The notes under the pieces were generated by a model. That model was given only the letters and a program-made list of their open reading frames with translations, was not told the DNA's origin and did no database searches. Positions 8,611-16,226 of a DNA stretch of 18,581 nt are shown here, piece by piece. Position numbers and translations under genes: made by a program. The stretch's first letter is position 1. Each line of letters starts with the position of its first letter. Location: contig CAJTXP010000063.1 of NCBI GenBank assembly GCA_910583615.1, positions 1 through 18,581 on the forward strand, in the 5' to 3' direction. Source of the stretch: an uncultured Lachnospiraceae bacterium (GTDB lineage: Bacteria; Bacillota; Clostridia; Lachnospirales; Lachnospiraceae).

Positions 8611-9414
8611 ATGCGGAACAGGATTGGGAAATTAATGAACTTGTGTGTGCTTGCGGCGCTGGTCTTCACTGCCTGCGGGCCGTCGGCCAAAGCAACGACC
8701 ATGCATCTGATAAAAACAAGCGGAGACGTGGGGGTGTCTGATCAGGCGGGGAACGCAGTGACGTTAATTGAAAATCTGGGTTTGTATTCTGGCTATCGGG
8801 TAAGCACAATGGATGAGAGCCATGCGTGGATTGACCTTGACCGCGTAAAGCTGGTGAAGATGGATGCCGAAAGTGAGGCGGATATTCATAAGAATGGCAG
8901 AGAGCTGGAACTTGTGGTGAATACCGGAAATCTTTATTTTAATATTATGGAACCGCTGGAGGAAAACGAGATTTTGAATATCCGCAGTTCCACAATGATG
9001 GTAGGAATTCGCGGCACATGCGGATGGGTAGAAGTGCCGGATAAAGAGAGGTTCCTGGTGTCTTTGTTGGAAGGAAGTGTGGAATGTGCTGCGTCTGATC
9101 CTGATACATATGGAACGGATACCTGGACGATAGACGAGGGACTAAAAGCGGAATTTGTATGCAGAAATGGTGAGATTGAAGCGAAGATAGAGCCACTGGA
9201 GGCCGATGATATTCCGACTTTTGTGAGAGAGGAAGGACTTCCGCCAGCGTACGAGGAATTGTTGGCCGAGGGACCTGATATGGATCTTCCAGATGGGGAA
9301 AACAGCGACGGAGAAGATGCGGATGATGAGGAGATGCCGGAAGTTACGCCGGGCGGCGGCATTGAAAATATGTTCGGATCTTATGCAAATGAAGAAGGGC
9401 GGGAATGCGGTTGA
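8611..9414 (+). CDS. FecR-domain-like lipoprotein
   Basis: The 267-residue product begins with a lipoprotein signal peptide (MRNRIGKLMN then a hydrophobic core) ending in VFTAC, with C22 the likely lipidated residue. Phe at -3 is slightly off the classical lipobox. Residues about 31-185 resemble a FecR-type domain: an ISGDV-like opening (LIKTSGDVGV), a beta-rich middle (AWIDLDRVKLVKM), then SSTMMVGIRGTCGWVEV and a LLEGSVEC strand. The tail (about 195-267) is acidic and Pro/Gly-rich, probably a flexible extracellular end. ATG 8611 has an excellent AGGAGG at 8601-8606. No TonB receptor or sigma factor is nearby, so the Gram-negative FecR role does not transfer; envelope location is the firmest statement. 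The reading frame may be broken at the 3' end (see the entry at 9405). Confidence 0.75.
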   Translation: MRNRIGKLMNLCVLAALVFTACGPSAKATTMHLIKTSGDVGVSDQAGNAVTLIENLGLYSGYRVSTMDESHAWIDLDRVKLVKMDAESEADIHKNGRELELVVNTGNLYFNIMEPLEENEILNIRSSTMMVGIRGTCGWVEVPDKERFLVSLLEGSVECAASDPDTYGTDTWTIDEGLKAEFVCRNGEIEAKIEPLEADDIPTFVREEGLPPAYEELLAEGPDMDLPDGENSDGEDADDEEMPEVTPGGGIENMFGSYANEEGRECG

Positions 9415-9533
9415 CGCCGCTTGCCGCTGCGGATGACGACTATCGGCTGATTGCAGGATATTACAGGCAGACGGAGATTCTGATTGAAGAGACAAATGAG
9501 AGAATTCCGGTTTCAGGGGCGGAAAGTCCTTAG
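9405..9533 (+). pseudogene. Out-of-frame tail of the FecR-like gene, or a 42-codon overlapping ORF
   Basis: A second frame opens at ATG 9405, overlaps the last 10 bases of the FecR-like gene and ends at TAG 9531-9533. It encodes 42 residues with a protein-like sequence (YRLIAGYYRQTEILIEE). An A/G-rich stretch (GAAGAAGGGCGGGA) before the ATG could act as a ribosome binding site. Alternatively, loss of one base near 9392-9407 would fuse this tail to the lipoprotein, lengthening it to about 309 residues. I favour the frameshift reading modestly, because the tail composition suits a C-terminal extension and nothing else accounts for it. Confidence 0.35.
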
Positions 9534-9733
9534 ATGGCATTTGTCTGAAGAGAGAACGATCTGATATTTCATAATGCAAATAATGCAGATTTCTTTCATA
9601 TGATGAGAATAATAAAGGCTGCAGACGAAACTGAATCTGCCATTGCAGGCGGCCCAGGAATATATCAAAATGTTTGGAAGGCAGACAGTGTAAGCGGCTG
9701 CCAGTACCGCAGTGTTTTGAAAAGCTGTTCTGT
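9534..9733. other. Gene-free stretch with a decayed coding fragment
   Basis: No complete gene is visible between the FecR-like gene and the convergent YolD-like gene. One plus frame at 9616-9693 follows four in-frame stops at 9601-9615 and reads a protein-like string containing LNLPLQAAQEYIKMFGRQT before TAA. It looks like the 3' end of a vanished gene. No convincing terminator serves the YolD gene here; only a weak GCGG/CCGC pairing (GCGG 9694-9697 with a CCGC downstream) is seen. Confidence 0.4.
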
Positions 9734-10162
9734 CTATGATGTTCCATCTATAAGTTCGATGGAAAAGAGCGCATTCATCGGTACAATCGTTCCGTCTGCA
9801 AAGAGGATCGTGCGGCGGTATTCGTCGATCTTTTTTACGATTCCGCGGATCGTCACATAGGCGCCGCCGTCCTTTTTCTCATCCGGCTGAAAATAAACGG
9901 CTTCCGCCTCCGGATTCCGGGCAAGTATGTTCCGAAGCTTCTGAAGCTGTTCATCCAGCCGTTCCTTTTGATCCTCGTCCAGTTCGATGAAAGCATCCGT
10001 CAGTCTGGCGGTCTCCTGGATGGCGGCGCCGTGGCCGGTGAGGGCCGCGAAGGGGGAGAACTGCGCAGCCCGGTTCAGAGGGGACATCTGTGGGTGCCTG
10101 GCTGATACATGGTGGGGCAGATGAATGATATCGTCGTATTTGCGGGTATCGTGTTCGTTCAT
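9734..10162 (-). CDS. YolD-like protein, partner of the Y-family polymerase
   Basis: The 142-residue product matches the YolD-like family: an N-terminal segment with SARHPQMSPLNRAAQFSPFAAL, a Glu/Lys-rich helical stretch (FIELDEDQKERLDEQLQKL), and a C-terminal beta segment with ITI-like strands (YVTIRGIVKKIDEYRRTILFADGTIVPM, about residues 101-130). The family is regularly found beside UvrX/YqjW-type translesion polymerases in Firmicutes and is thought to take part in SOS mutagenesis; its biochemistry is not well established. The start codon overlaps the polymerase stop as ATGA (10159-10162). A GGAGGA site lies 8 bases upstream, inside the polymerase gene, so the two are translationally coupled. 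Confidence 0.9.
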   Translation of the reverse strand: MNEHDTRKYDDIIHLPHHVSARHPQMSPLNRAAQFSPFAALTGHGAAIQETARLTDAFIELDEDQKERLDEQLQKLRNILARNPEAEAVYFQPDEKKDGGAYVTIRGIVKKIDEYRRTILFADGTIVPMNALFSIELIDGTS

Positions 10163-11688
10163 GCTTTGTGTCCTCCGATCTGACGGTTTCGTTCCAGGGT
10201 CGTGGCGCCCTCCTGCAGGTTCATGCCTTTTAACATGGCATTTTTCCCGTATTTCTTCTTTACGGTCAGCATGGCTTCCTGAAGCCTGCGTTCTTTGGCC
10301 CGTCTGGCCTTTTCCGCCTCCTTTTCCCGTTCCAGCGCGGCATAATCGGTAAAAAGGTCCAGCTGTTCGCAGGGAACGGTGATGACGGCTTCCGATTCAT
10401 CGATCAGATGATTGGCGCTGATGGTCACTCGGCGCAGGAACAGCCTGGGGTTGACGATGCGGTCGTACAGCGTAAGGACGGCGTCCGTAATCAGCTGCGT
10501 GGATGAGGTCTGGCAGTCCAGATTGGCGGTTCCGTGGGCGTGTTTTGGAACCTTTCGGCCGTAGCGGTCCTTGGTGACTTCCCCTTTGTAGCTTCTGCTG
10601 ATGCCGGGATCTGTCAGATTGTCCCGGTCATAGCCGATGGTGAGGGTCAGCTGGTCGGTGACCAGGCGCTTGTCCACCAGCTCCAGAGCCAGCAGGTCCG
10701 CCATCTCCCGGACGATCAGCTTTCCCTTGTCAAAGTCGTAGGGATGCTGGAGCACCTGTCCGGAACAGATGCTGTTGTTTTCCGGCCGGTAAGCCTTGAT
10801 CAGGTCGATGGTGGTGGGTTCCCAGCCCCAGGCATGGTCGATCAAAAGTTCTGCATTGACGCCGAAGAGCTGATACAGAAGCTCCTCATTGTGATAATCC
10901 TGTTCCCGGCCCAGAGAGCAGCGGGCGATATCCCCCATGGTAAAAAGCCCGACAGCCTCCAGCTTTTTCTGATAGCCCCGACCGACCCGCCAGAAGTCCG
11001 TAAGCGGCCGGTGATTCCACAGAAGCCGCCGGTATTTCATCTCATCCAGTTCCGCGATGCGCACGCCGTTCCCGTCAGGCTCCACATGCTTTGCCACAAT
11101 GTCCATGGCCACCTTGCAAAGATACAGGTTGGTGCCGATGCCGGCTGTGGCCGTGATGCCGGTGGTATCCAGAACGTCCTGTATGATCTTTGCAGCCAGT
11201 TCCCTTGGAGTCATCCGGTACGTGTCCAGATAGTGGGTCACGTCCATGAATACCTCGTCGATGGAGTATACATGGATATCTTCCGGTGCGATGTATTTCA
11301 GATACGTGTTGTAGATTCGGGTGCTGTATTCGATGTAGAACGCCATCCGGGGCGGGGCGGCGATATAGGAAAGCTCAAGCTCCGGATGCGCGGCCAGCTC
11401 CGGTGCATGGCAGGAAGCGCCGGTAAATTGACGGCCCGGCGCGTGGGCCTTCCGCCTGGCATTTACCTCTTTTACCTTTTGCACCACTTCAAAGAGTCTG
11501 GCTCTGCCGGGGATGCCGTAGGCCTTCAGGGAAGGGGATACGGCGAGGCAGATGGTTTTTTCCGTCCTTCGGGTGTCCGCCACCACCAGATGCGTGGTGA
11601 GAGGATTCAGCTTCCGCTCGATGCACTCCACAGAAGCATAAAAGGATTTCAGATCGATGGCGATGTAGATATGCTGCGTCTCCGTCAT
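10159..11688 (-). CDS. Y-family DNA polymerase, UvrX/YqjW-type (UmuC/DinB superfamily)
   Basis: Translesion DNA polymerase of 509 residues. The palm begins with IDLKSFYASVEC: D12 is the first metal ligand and Y17 sits at the steric-gate position, as Tyr does in UmuC. The second catalytic motif is YSIDEVFMD at 141-149 (D144/E145). A helix-hairpin-helix-type region follows (about 225-260, PLTDFWRVGRGYQKKLE), then the little-finger domain. QLDLF at 442-446 is a textbook sliding-clamp-binding motif, followed by a charged helical tail (AALEREKEAEKARRAKERR). The DLKSFYASVE form points to the UvrX/YqjW branch rather than classical DinB. ATG 11688 has AAAGGAGG a few bases upstream. It forms an operon with the YolD-like gene and is probably under LexA control from the site at 11775-11786. 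Confidence 0.95.
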   Translation of the reverse strand: MTETQHIYIAIDLKSFYASVECIERKLNPLTTHLVVADTRRTEKTICLAVSPSLKAYGIPGRARLFEVVQKVKEVNARRKAHAPGRQFTGASCHAPELAAHPELELSYIAAPPRMAFYIEYSTRIYNTYLKYIAPEDIHVYSIDEVFMDVTHYLDTYRMTPRELAAKIIQDVLDTTGITATAGIGTNLYLCKVAMDIVAKHVEPDGNGVRIAELDEMKYRRLLWNHRPLTDFWRVGRGYQKKLEAVGLFTMGDIARCSLGREQDYHNEELLYQLFGVNAELLIDHAWGWEPTTIDLIKAYRPENNSICSGQVLQHPYDFDKGKLIVREMADLLALELVDKRLVTDQLTLTIGYDRDNLTDPGISRSYKGEVTKDRYGRKVPKHAHGTANLDCQTSSTQLITDAVLTLYDRIVNPRLFLRRVTISANHLIDESEAVITVPCEQLDLFTDYAALEREKEAEKARRAKERRLQEAMLTVKKKYGKNAMLKGMNLQEGATTLERNRQIGGHKA

Positions 11689-11765
11689 GGGATCTCCTCC
11701 TTTCCGGCAAAATCCGGTTTTACAGCTTTTTGGCCTGACTGATGATGGAAGAAAGGGCTGTCTTT

Positions 11766-11794
11766 ATTATAACAGAATATTCGTTCGATTGTTA
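11766..11794 (-). promoter_or_regulatory. Promoter of the polymerase/YolD operon
   Basis: On the minus strand a perfect TATAAT -10 (11771 to 11766) is preceded by an extended TGT. Seventeen bases further up is a weak -35, TAACAA (11794 to 11789). The LexA-like site fills the spacer. The leader to the polymerase start is about 70 bases. Confidence 0.6.
11775..11786. promoter_or_regulatory. Candidate LexA (SOS) box
   Basis: GAATATTCGTTC matches the Firmicutes/DinR LexA consensus GAAC-N4-GTTC at seven of the eight fixed bases (T in place of C in the left half); the flanking right base is also G, as in CGAAC-N4-GTTCG. It lies between -35 and -10 of the translesion polymerase operon, where a repressor would block transcription. 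Position and target gene both support an SOS operator. It could also affect the divergent recQ, whose gene starts about 95 bp away. Confidence 0.6.
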
Positions 11795-11878
11795 TATAAT
11801 TTTTTGGAAATTTTCATATCAGAGAAAGGGAATGTATAGTAAAATAAAATCAGTACGGAGAAGGGAGCAAAAAAGACG

Positions 11879-14131
11879 ATGAACGCTGCAGAACTGTTAA
11901 AACGATATTTTGGATACGATTCCTTCCGGAAGGGGCAGAAGGATGTGATCGACGCGATTCTGTCGGGGAGGGACGCGCTGGCGGTCATGCCCACGGGATC
12001 GGGGAAATCCATCTGTTATCAGGTGCCGGCGCTGCTGCTTCCAGGTATTACACTTGTAATCTCTCCGTTGATTTCCCTGATGCAGGATCAGGTGAAATCC
12101 TTGAACGAAGCCGGAATCCATGCGGCCTTCATCAATTCCTCCCTGACGGAAACCCAGATCGCGAAGGCGCTTGCCCTGGCGGCCCGGGGTACTTACAAGA
12201 TCATCTATGTGGCTCCGGAGCGGCTGGAAAGCGCGGGTTTTCTGGAGTTTGCGCTTCACGCAAACATCTCCATGGTCACGGTGGATGAGGCGCACTGCAT
12301 CTCCCAGTGGGGACAGGATTTCCGGCCCGGTTATCTGAAGATCGTCGATTTTATCCAGCGCCTGCCGGTCCGGCCGGTGGTGAGCGCATTTACGGCGACG
12401 GCCACGGAGGAAGTGAAAAGGGACATCGAAGTTGTCCTAAGGCTGGATGATCCGAAGGCGGTGGTGACGGGATTTGACCGGGAAAATCTGTATTACCGCG
12501 TGGAGTATGCGTCCGGAAAACAAAAAGATAAATTTGTCATGGACTATATTTCCGGGCATCCCGGAGAAAGCGGGATCGTGTACTGCGCCACGAGAAAGAA
12601 CGTGGACGAACTGTGCGAAAAGCTGCGGGCCCAGGGTATCCCGGTGGCCGGCTATCACGCCGGCATGGACAACCGGACCCGGAAGGACAGCCAGGATGAT
12701 TTCATCTATGACCGGGTGCAGGTGATCGTGGCGACCAATGCGTTCGGCATGGGGATCGACAAGTCCAATGTGAGGTATGTGATCCATTACAATATGCCCC
12801 AGAGTATGGAAAATTATTATCAGGAGGCGGGGCGCGCGGGACGGGACGGCGGAGACGCCCAGTGCATCCTTCTGTTTGCGGTTCAGGATATTATCATCAA
12901 CCGCTTCCTTCTGGAGCAGAAGATTTTTGAGGGGATGGACGAGGAGGAAATCTACAGGATGCGGCAGAGAGACGCCCGCAGGCTCCGGACCATGGAGGAA
13001 TACTGCAGGATTACGTCCTGCCTCAGAAATTATATCCTTTCGTATTTTGGGGAAAAAGCGGACAGCCCATGCGAGAACTGCGGAAACTGTCATCAGGAGT
13101 ATGAGACGGTCGATCTGACGGCGGACGCCAGATGGGTCGTCAACTGCGTCGCGGAGACGAAAGGGCGATATGGAAGAAAGACGGTGATCGGAGCGCTCCG
13201 CGGGTCAAAGAGCGCCCGGCTGCTGGAGATCGGGGCGGATGCGTACCGGTCTTACGGCGTGCTGGAACACAGAAGCGAAAAAGAACTGCGCCTGCTGATC
13301 GAACAGATGCTGTCGGAAGGCTATCTATATGAGACGGAAGGAGATTACAAAGTCGTCCGGATGGGAGACATCAGCGGGCTGCGGGACGAGAACACCCACG
13401 TATGCATCAAGAAAGTGAAGGACAGAGAGGCGGCTCAAAAGAAAAAGGAGAAAAAGAGCGGCGTCGGGGCTTCCCTTACCGACGAGGGCGGGCAGCTGTT
13501 TGAGAGGCTCCGGCAGCTGCGGTTTGAGATCGCGTCAGAGGAGCATGTGCCGCCGTATATCATCTTCGCTGACCGGACGCTGACGGACCTGTGCGTCAGG
13601 CTGCCCAGGGATCAGCAGGAGCTGCTTGAGGTATCCGGCATCGGAGAGCGTAAGGCTCAGAAATACGGCCGGAGATTTCTGGATGAGATCGCAGAGTTTC
13701 TCACGGAACATCCGGGGACGATACTCAGTGTGGTGACGGTAGGGACCGGCGCGGAGCGTTCTCCAAAAAGGAAACGGAAGGAAGCCTTTTATCTGAACCC
13801 GGAAGACGCAGAAAAATTCCCGTACAGGGAATCGTGTTATATCAGCGAGATGAAAGACCGCCTGAACGAGATCTGCAGCGCAGATTTTGTTAAAAAAGTA
13901 ACAATATCGGTGATCTGGGATTATCTGGTGGAAACCGGGCTGACGATGGAAGAGCAGCGGGAAGGGCGTTTCTACAAGGTTCCCACGGAAAAGGGACGAC
14001 AGATGGGGATCCGTATGGTGGACAAGGTCAGTCAACGCGGAACGGAATATCAGCTTCCGATGTATTCGGAACAGGTCCAGAGGCTGGTGGTGGAACATTT
14101 TGTCCGGCCGGGAACGAAAAGCGGCCTGTGA
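11879..14131 (+). CDS. recQ: ATP-dependent DNA helicase RecQ
   Basis: A 3'-to-5' superfamily-2 helicase of 750 residues acting in recombination and replication-fork repair. Walker A is MPTGSGKS (K43) and the DEAH box is at 136-139 in VDEAHCISQWGQDFRP. SAFTATAT is motif III (169-176) and QEAGRAGRDG (315-324) is motif VI with the arginine finger. Zinc ligands fit C381, C398, C401 and C404 (SPCENCGNC). An RQC winged-helix region spans about 411-500 and an HRDC domain about 538-612 (LFERLRQLRFEIA to LDEIAEFL). Residues 613-750 form an extra C-terminal region not found in E. coli-type RecQ; it looks helical and winged-helix-like. ATG 11879 follows GGAGAAGGGAGC. It is divergent from the SOS polymerase operon and convergent with the downstream ATPase gene. 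Confidence 0.96.
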   Translation: MNAAELLKRYFGYDSFRKGQKDVIDAILSGRDALAVMPTGSGKSICYQVPALLLPGITLVISPLISLMQDQVKSLNEAGIHAAFINSSLTETQIAKALALAARGTYKIIYVAPERLESAGFLEFALHANISMVTVDEAHCISQWGQDFRPGYLKIVDFIQRLPVRPVVSAFTATATEEVKRDIEVVLRLDDPKAVVTGFDRENLYYRVEYASGKQKDKFVMDYISGHPGESGIVYCATRKNVDELCEKLRAQGIPVAGYHAGMDNRTRKDSQDDFIYDRVQVIVATNAFGMGIDKSNVRYVIHYNMPQSMENYYQEAGRAGRDGGDAQCILLFAVQDIIINRFLLEQKIFEGMDEEEIYRMRQRDARRLRTMEEYCRITSCLRNYILSYFGEKADSPCENCGNCHQEYETVDLTADARWVVNCVAETKGRYGRKTVIGALRGSKSARLLEIGADAYRSYGVLEHRSEKELRLLIEQMLSEGYLYETEGDYKVVRMGDISGLRDENTHVCIKKVKDREAAQKKKEKKSGVGASLTDEGGQLFERLRQLRFEIASEEHVPPYIIFADRTLTDLCVRLPRDQQELLEVSGIGERKAQKYGRRFLDEIAEFLTEHPGTILSVVTVGTGAERSPKRKRKEAFYLNPEDAEKFPYRESCYISEMKDRLNEICSADFVKKVTISVIWDYLVETGLTMEEQREGRFYKVPTEKGRQMGIRMVDKVSQRGTEYQLPMYSEQVQRLVVEHFVRPGTKSGL

Positions 14132-14152
14132 ACGGGTTCTGAAAATGAATTC

Positions 14153-14203
14153 GTAGAAAACGGGAACATATCAGAAATATGGTATTTATTTCCCGTTTTC
14201 TAC
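14153..14203. terminator. Bidirectional hairpin between recQ and the ATPase gene
   Basis: GTAGAAAACGGGAA (14153-14166) pairs perfectly over 14 bp with TTCCCGTTTTCTAC (14190-14203). The loop holds a second small hairpin (CATAT/ATATG, 14167-14181). AAAAC and GTTTT flank the GC core, so either strand gives a GC stem followed by U's. One arm carries the last codons of the minus-strand ATPase gene, whose stop is at 14186-14188. Confidence 0.7.
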
Positions 14204-15898
14204 CTGCACCCGGCAGCTTTTTTTATGGCAGGCAATTCCGTAGTTCAGGATAGTGGTCATGCCGTCCTGCAAAAGTCGGTCCACATAGTTTTTTTCTTTG
14301 ATCTGGGCCAGCGCTTTCCGGCATCCGTTTTCCAGACTGCCGTCTTCCGCATATTTGACTTCGATCACAATGCCGATTTCCTCCTCTGGAATTTCCATGA
14401 GAATATCGCTGAATCCTTCTCCGGATTCGGCATTGGAATCCATGTCCCAGTCTTCCCGGTGGCTTAAGAGCCCCAACAGGATTCCGTGATAAAAATGTTC
14501 CTTTTTATCTTTTCGAACGCCGGTGTCCCGGATGCTGATCGTCTGCTTTAACCAGGAGTTGAACTGATGTTCGATGACGGCGACATCTCCTTCTCTGAAG
14601 GCGTTGCAGAAGGCGTCCAGCTTTGGCGTGTCTTTTCTTGCTTCTTCCTGAAACCATGTAAAAATCTGCTCCTCAAAGATCCGACGGATTTCCTGATTGG
14701 GGATGGACAGAAGCCTGCAACCGTTTTCGGCTTCTCCGCGGCTGGTCAGATAGCCGGTGGTGAAAAGGACGCTCCACAGATTGTCAAGACTGTCATACAG
14801 TTCCCGGTAAGTCAGATCCTCGTTGATTTTTCTGGCGACACATTCGCCGTTTACCAGCCGTTCCAGCTCCCGTCTGGTTTTCATGGTCATTTTCTGCAGA
14901 AAGGCGCGCAGGACCGCGTTGCCGCTGCTGTTGATCCAGAAGGCTTTCGGTTTTGCGTCCGGTTCAAATTGGAGCAGGTCCACGTAGTTAATCACATCCC
15001 AGGGACAGTATACGTCCGATTTTCCAAAGCAGTAGCCGTCATACCATTCTTTGATCAGTCCGTACCGCTCCTCCAGTCCGTAATAACTCAGCATGTTTTT
15101 TACTTCCTGATCTGAAAATCCAAAATATTCATCAAAACGGGTATTCGTAATGGAAAAGGCTTTCAAATTGTTTAACCCGGTAAAAATGCTTTCCTTTGCG
15201 ATTCTGAGGCATCCGGTCAGCACGGCGAACTGGATGCTGTTGTTGGTTTTCAGAGCCCGTCCGAGCAGGTTCCGGATCAGGTCAACCATCTCGTCGTAAT
15301 AGTCGGAATGCTGCGCCTTATCCAGCGGGACGTCATATTCATCAATAAGAAGGATTGCTTTCTGTCCGTAATGTGCGAAGAGAAGCCGGGACAAAAGCAG
15401 GAGGCTTCCTCTCAGAGACTCTTCGGACATGGCGAATTCCTGCCGGCCGCTTCGGTCAATGGTAATCAGATTCCGGTAGCGTGTCTTCTCTTCTTCAGAA
15501 AGCCGGTCGCTGTCCAGAAGAAAGCGGAACCGCAGCGCTTCATTCCCGATGACGGTACCAAGGGCCGCCCGGGCATTTTCGAAGCAGCGGGCATCCACAT
15601 CTTTTAACGTGATGGAAATGACCGGAAATTTTCCCATATATTTTTCGCAGAGTTCTGTTTCCTGCGCGATGGCGAGGCCGTCAAAAAGCGCCGGATCGCA
15701 GCCATAGGAAAAGAAATACCGGAGCATATCCATAGTCAGGGATTTTCCGAATCTTCTGGGGCGGGTGAAAAGGTTGACTTTTCCGTGGTTGTATAACAGT
15801 TCCCGAATGAATCCGGTTTTATCCACATAGTAGAAATCTTCTGTTCGGATTTCCTCAAAATCTTCGATACCGACAGGCAGTTTTTTGGCAGCTTTCAA
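14186..15898 (-). CDS. AAA-ATPase-like / PD-(D/E)XK nuclease-like protein
   Basis: The 570-residue product fits the Pfam AAA-ATPase_like plus PDDEXK_9 architecture, a family greatly expanded in gut anaerobes. The N-terminus has the family signature (PVGIEDFEEIRTEDFYYVDKT). A modified Walker A is TRPRRFGKSL (45-54, K52) and Walker B is AILLIDEYDVPL (181-192, D186/E187). VLTGCLRIAKESIFTGLNN at 226-244 is the sensor-like motif. The C-terminal nuclease-like fold keeps D498 (FSDIL) and E513-x-K515 (IVIEVKY), so the catalytic site looks intact. Function is not established for the family; nucleic-acid processing or a mobile/defence role is possible. The start is TTG at 15898, with GGAGG 8 bases upstream; no in-frame ATG is better placed. 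It is a single-gene unit with its own promoter. Confidence 0.88.
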   Translation of the reverse strand: MKAAKKLPVGIEDFEEIRTEDFYYVDKTGFIRELLYNHGKVNLFTRPRRFGKSLTMDMLRYFFSYGCDPALFDGLAIAQETELCEKYMGKFPVISITLKDVDARCFENARAALGTVIGNEALRFRFLLDSDRLSEEEKTRYRNLITIDRSGRQEFAMSEESLRGSLLLLSRLLFAHYGQKAILLIDEYDVPLDKAQHSDYYDEMVDLIRNLLGRALKTNNSIQFAVLTGCLRIAKESIFTGLNNLKAFSITNTRFDEYFGFSDQEVKNMLSYYGLEERYGLIKEWYDGYCFGKSDVYCPWDVINYVDLLQFEPDAKPKAFWINSSGNAVLRAFLQKMTMKTRRELERLVNGECVARKINEDLTYRELYDSLDNLWSVLFTTGYLTSRGEAENGCRLLSIPNQEIRRIFEEQIFTWFQEEARKDTPKLDAFCNAFREGDVAVIEHQFNSWLKQTISIRDTGVRKDKKEHFYHGILLGLLSHREDWDMDSNAESGEGFSDILMEIPEEEIGIVIEVKYAEDGSLENGCRKALAQIKEKNYVDRLLQDGMTTILNYGIACHKKSCRVQVENGK

Positions 15899-15936
15899 GT
15901 CTCACTCCTCCTTACGCAGGTCCTGTAATTGATTTT

Positions 15937-15965
15937 ATTATATATGGAAACGATTCTTTCATCAA
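15937..15965 (-). promoter_or_regulatory. Promoter of the AAA-ATPase-like gene
   Basis: Read on the minus strand: TTGATG (15965 to 15960), an exact 17-bp spacer and a perfect TATAAT (15942 to 15937). The expected start near 15930 leaves a leader of about 30 bases containing the AAGGAGG ribosome binding site. Confidence 0.65.
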
Positions 15966-16070
15966 GTTCTTTCACAGCAGGGCTGTTTTCTAAAAAGTAG
16001 ATTCTTTGAAAAATAAGGTAAATTTGATGGAGATGCATTAAAAACGAAAAAGAGTGTTGAAAGACAGATA

Positions 16071-16104
16071 AAAACGTCATAATTCTTTTGAATTATGGCG
16101 TTTT
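16071..16104. terminator. Bidirectional terminator hairpin without an obvious gene
   Basis: AAAACGTCATAATTC (16071-16085) pairs over 15 bp, with one T-G pair, with GAATTATGGCGTTTT (16090-16104) around a TTTT loop. A run of T lies at the plus end and a run of A at the other, so it can work on both strands. No plus-strand gene ends here and no minus-strand gene in the window reads into it. It lies 106 bases upstream of the ATPase promoter. It may shield that gene from outside transcription, or mark the end of a lost gene. The rest of 15901-16226 shows no other gene. Confidence 0.7.
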
Positions 16105-16226
16105 TATATACATCTGTCAAAATCGGTAAAAGTCATATCAAAATCCGGAATAGAATATATGCTGTAAATCTGCAATAATATCTATATCAAAGCGGTGCAC
16201 GGCAAAAAATATGAAGGAGAAGTGAT

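Noticed and set aside
10534..11742. 402-codon plus-strand ORF opposite the Y-family polymerase
   Set aside because: Antisense to conserved polymerase motifs; no ribosome binding site or domain resemblance.
15895..16080. 61-codon minus-strand ORF just upstream of the ATPase gene
   Set aside because: It spans the ATPase promoter and ribosome binding site and overlaps its start; its first half is a hydrophobic, AT-rich chance frame.
16105..16226. Possible glycine riboswitch before the symporter/SHMT operon
   Set aside because: Glycine riboswitches often precede such genes, but no conserved core or paired aptamer structure is visible in these 120 bases.
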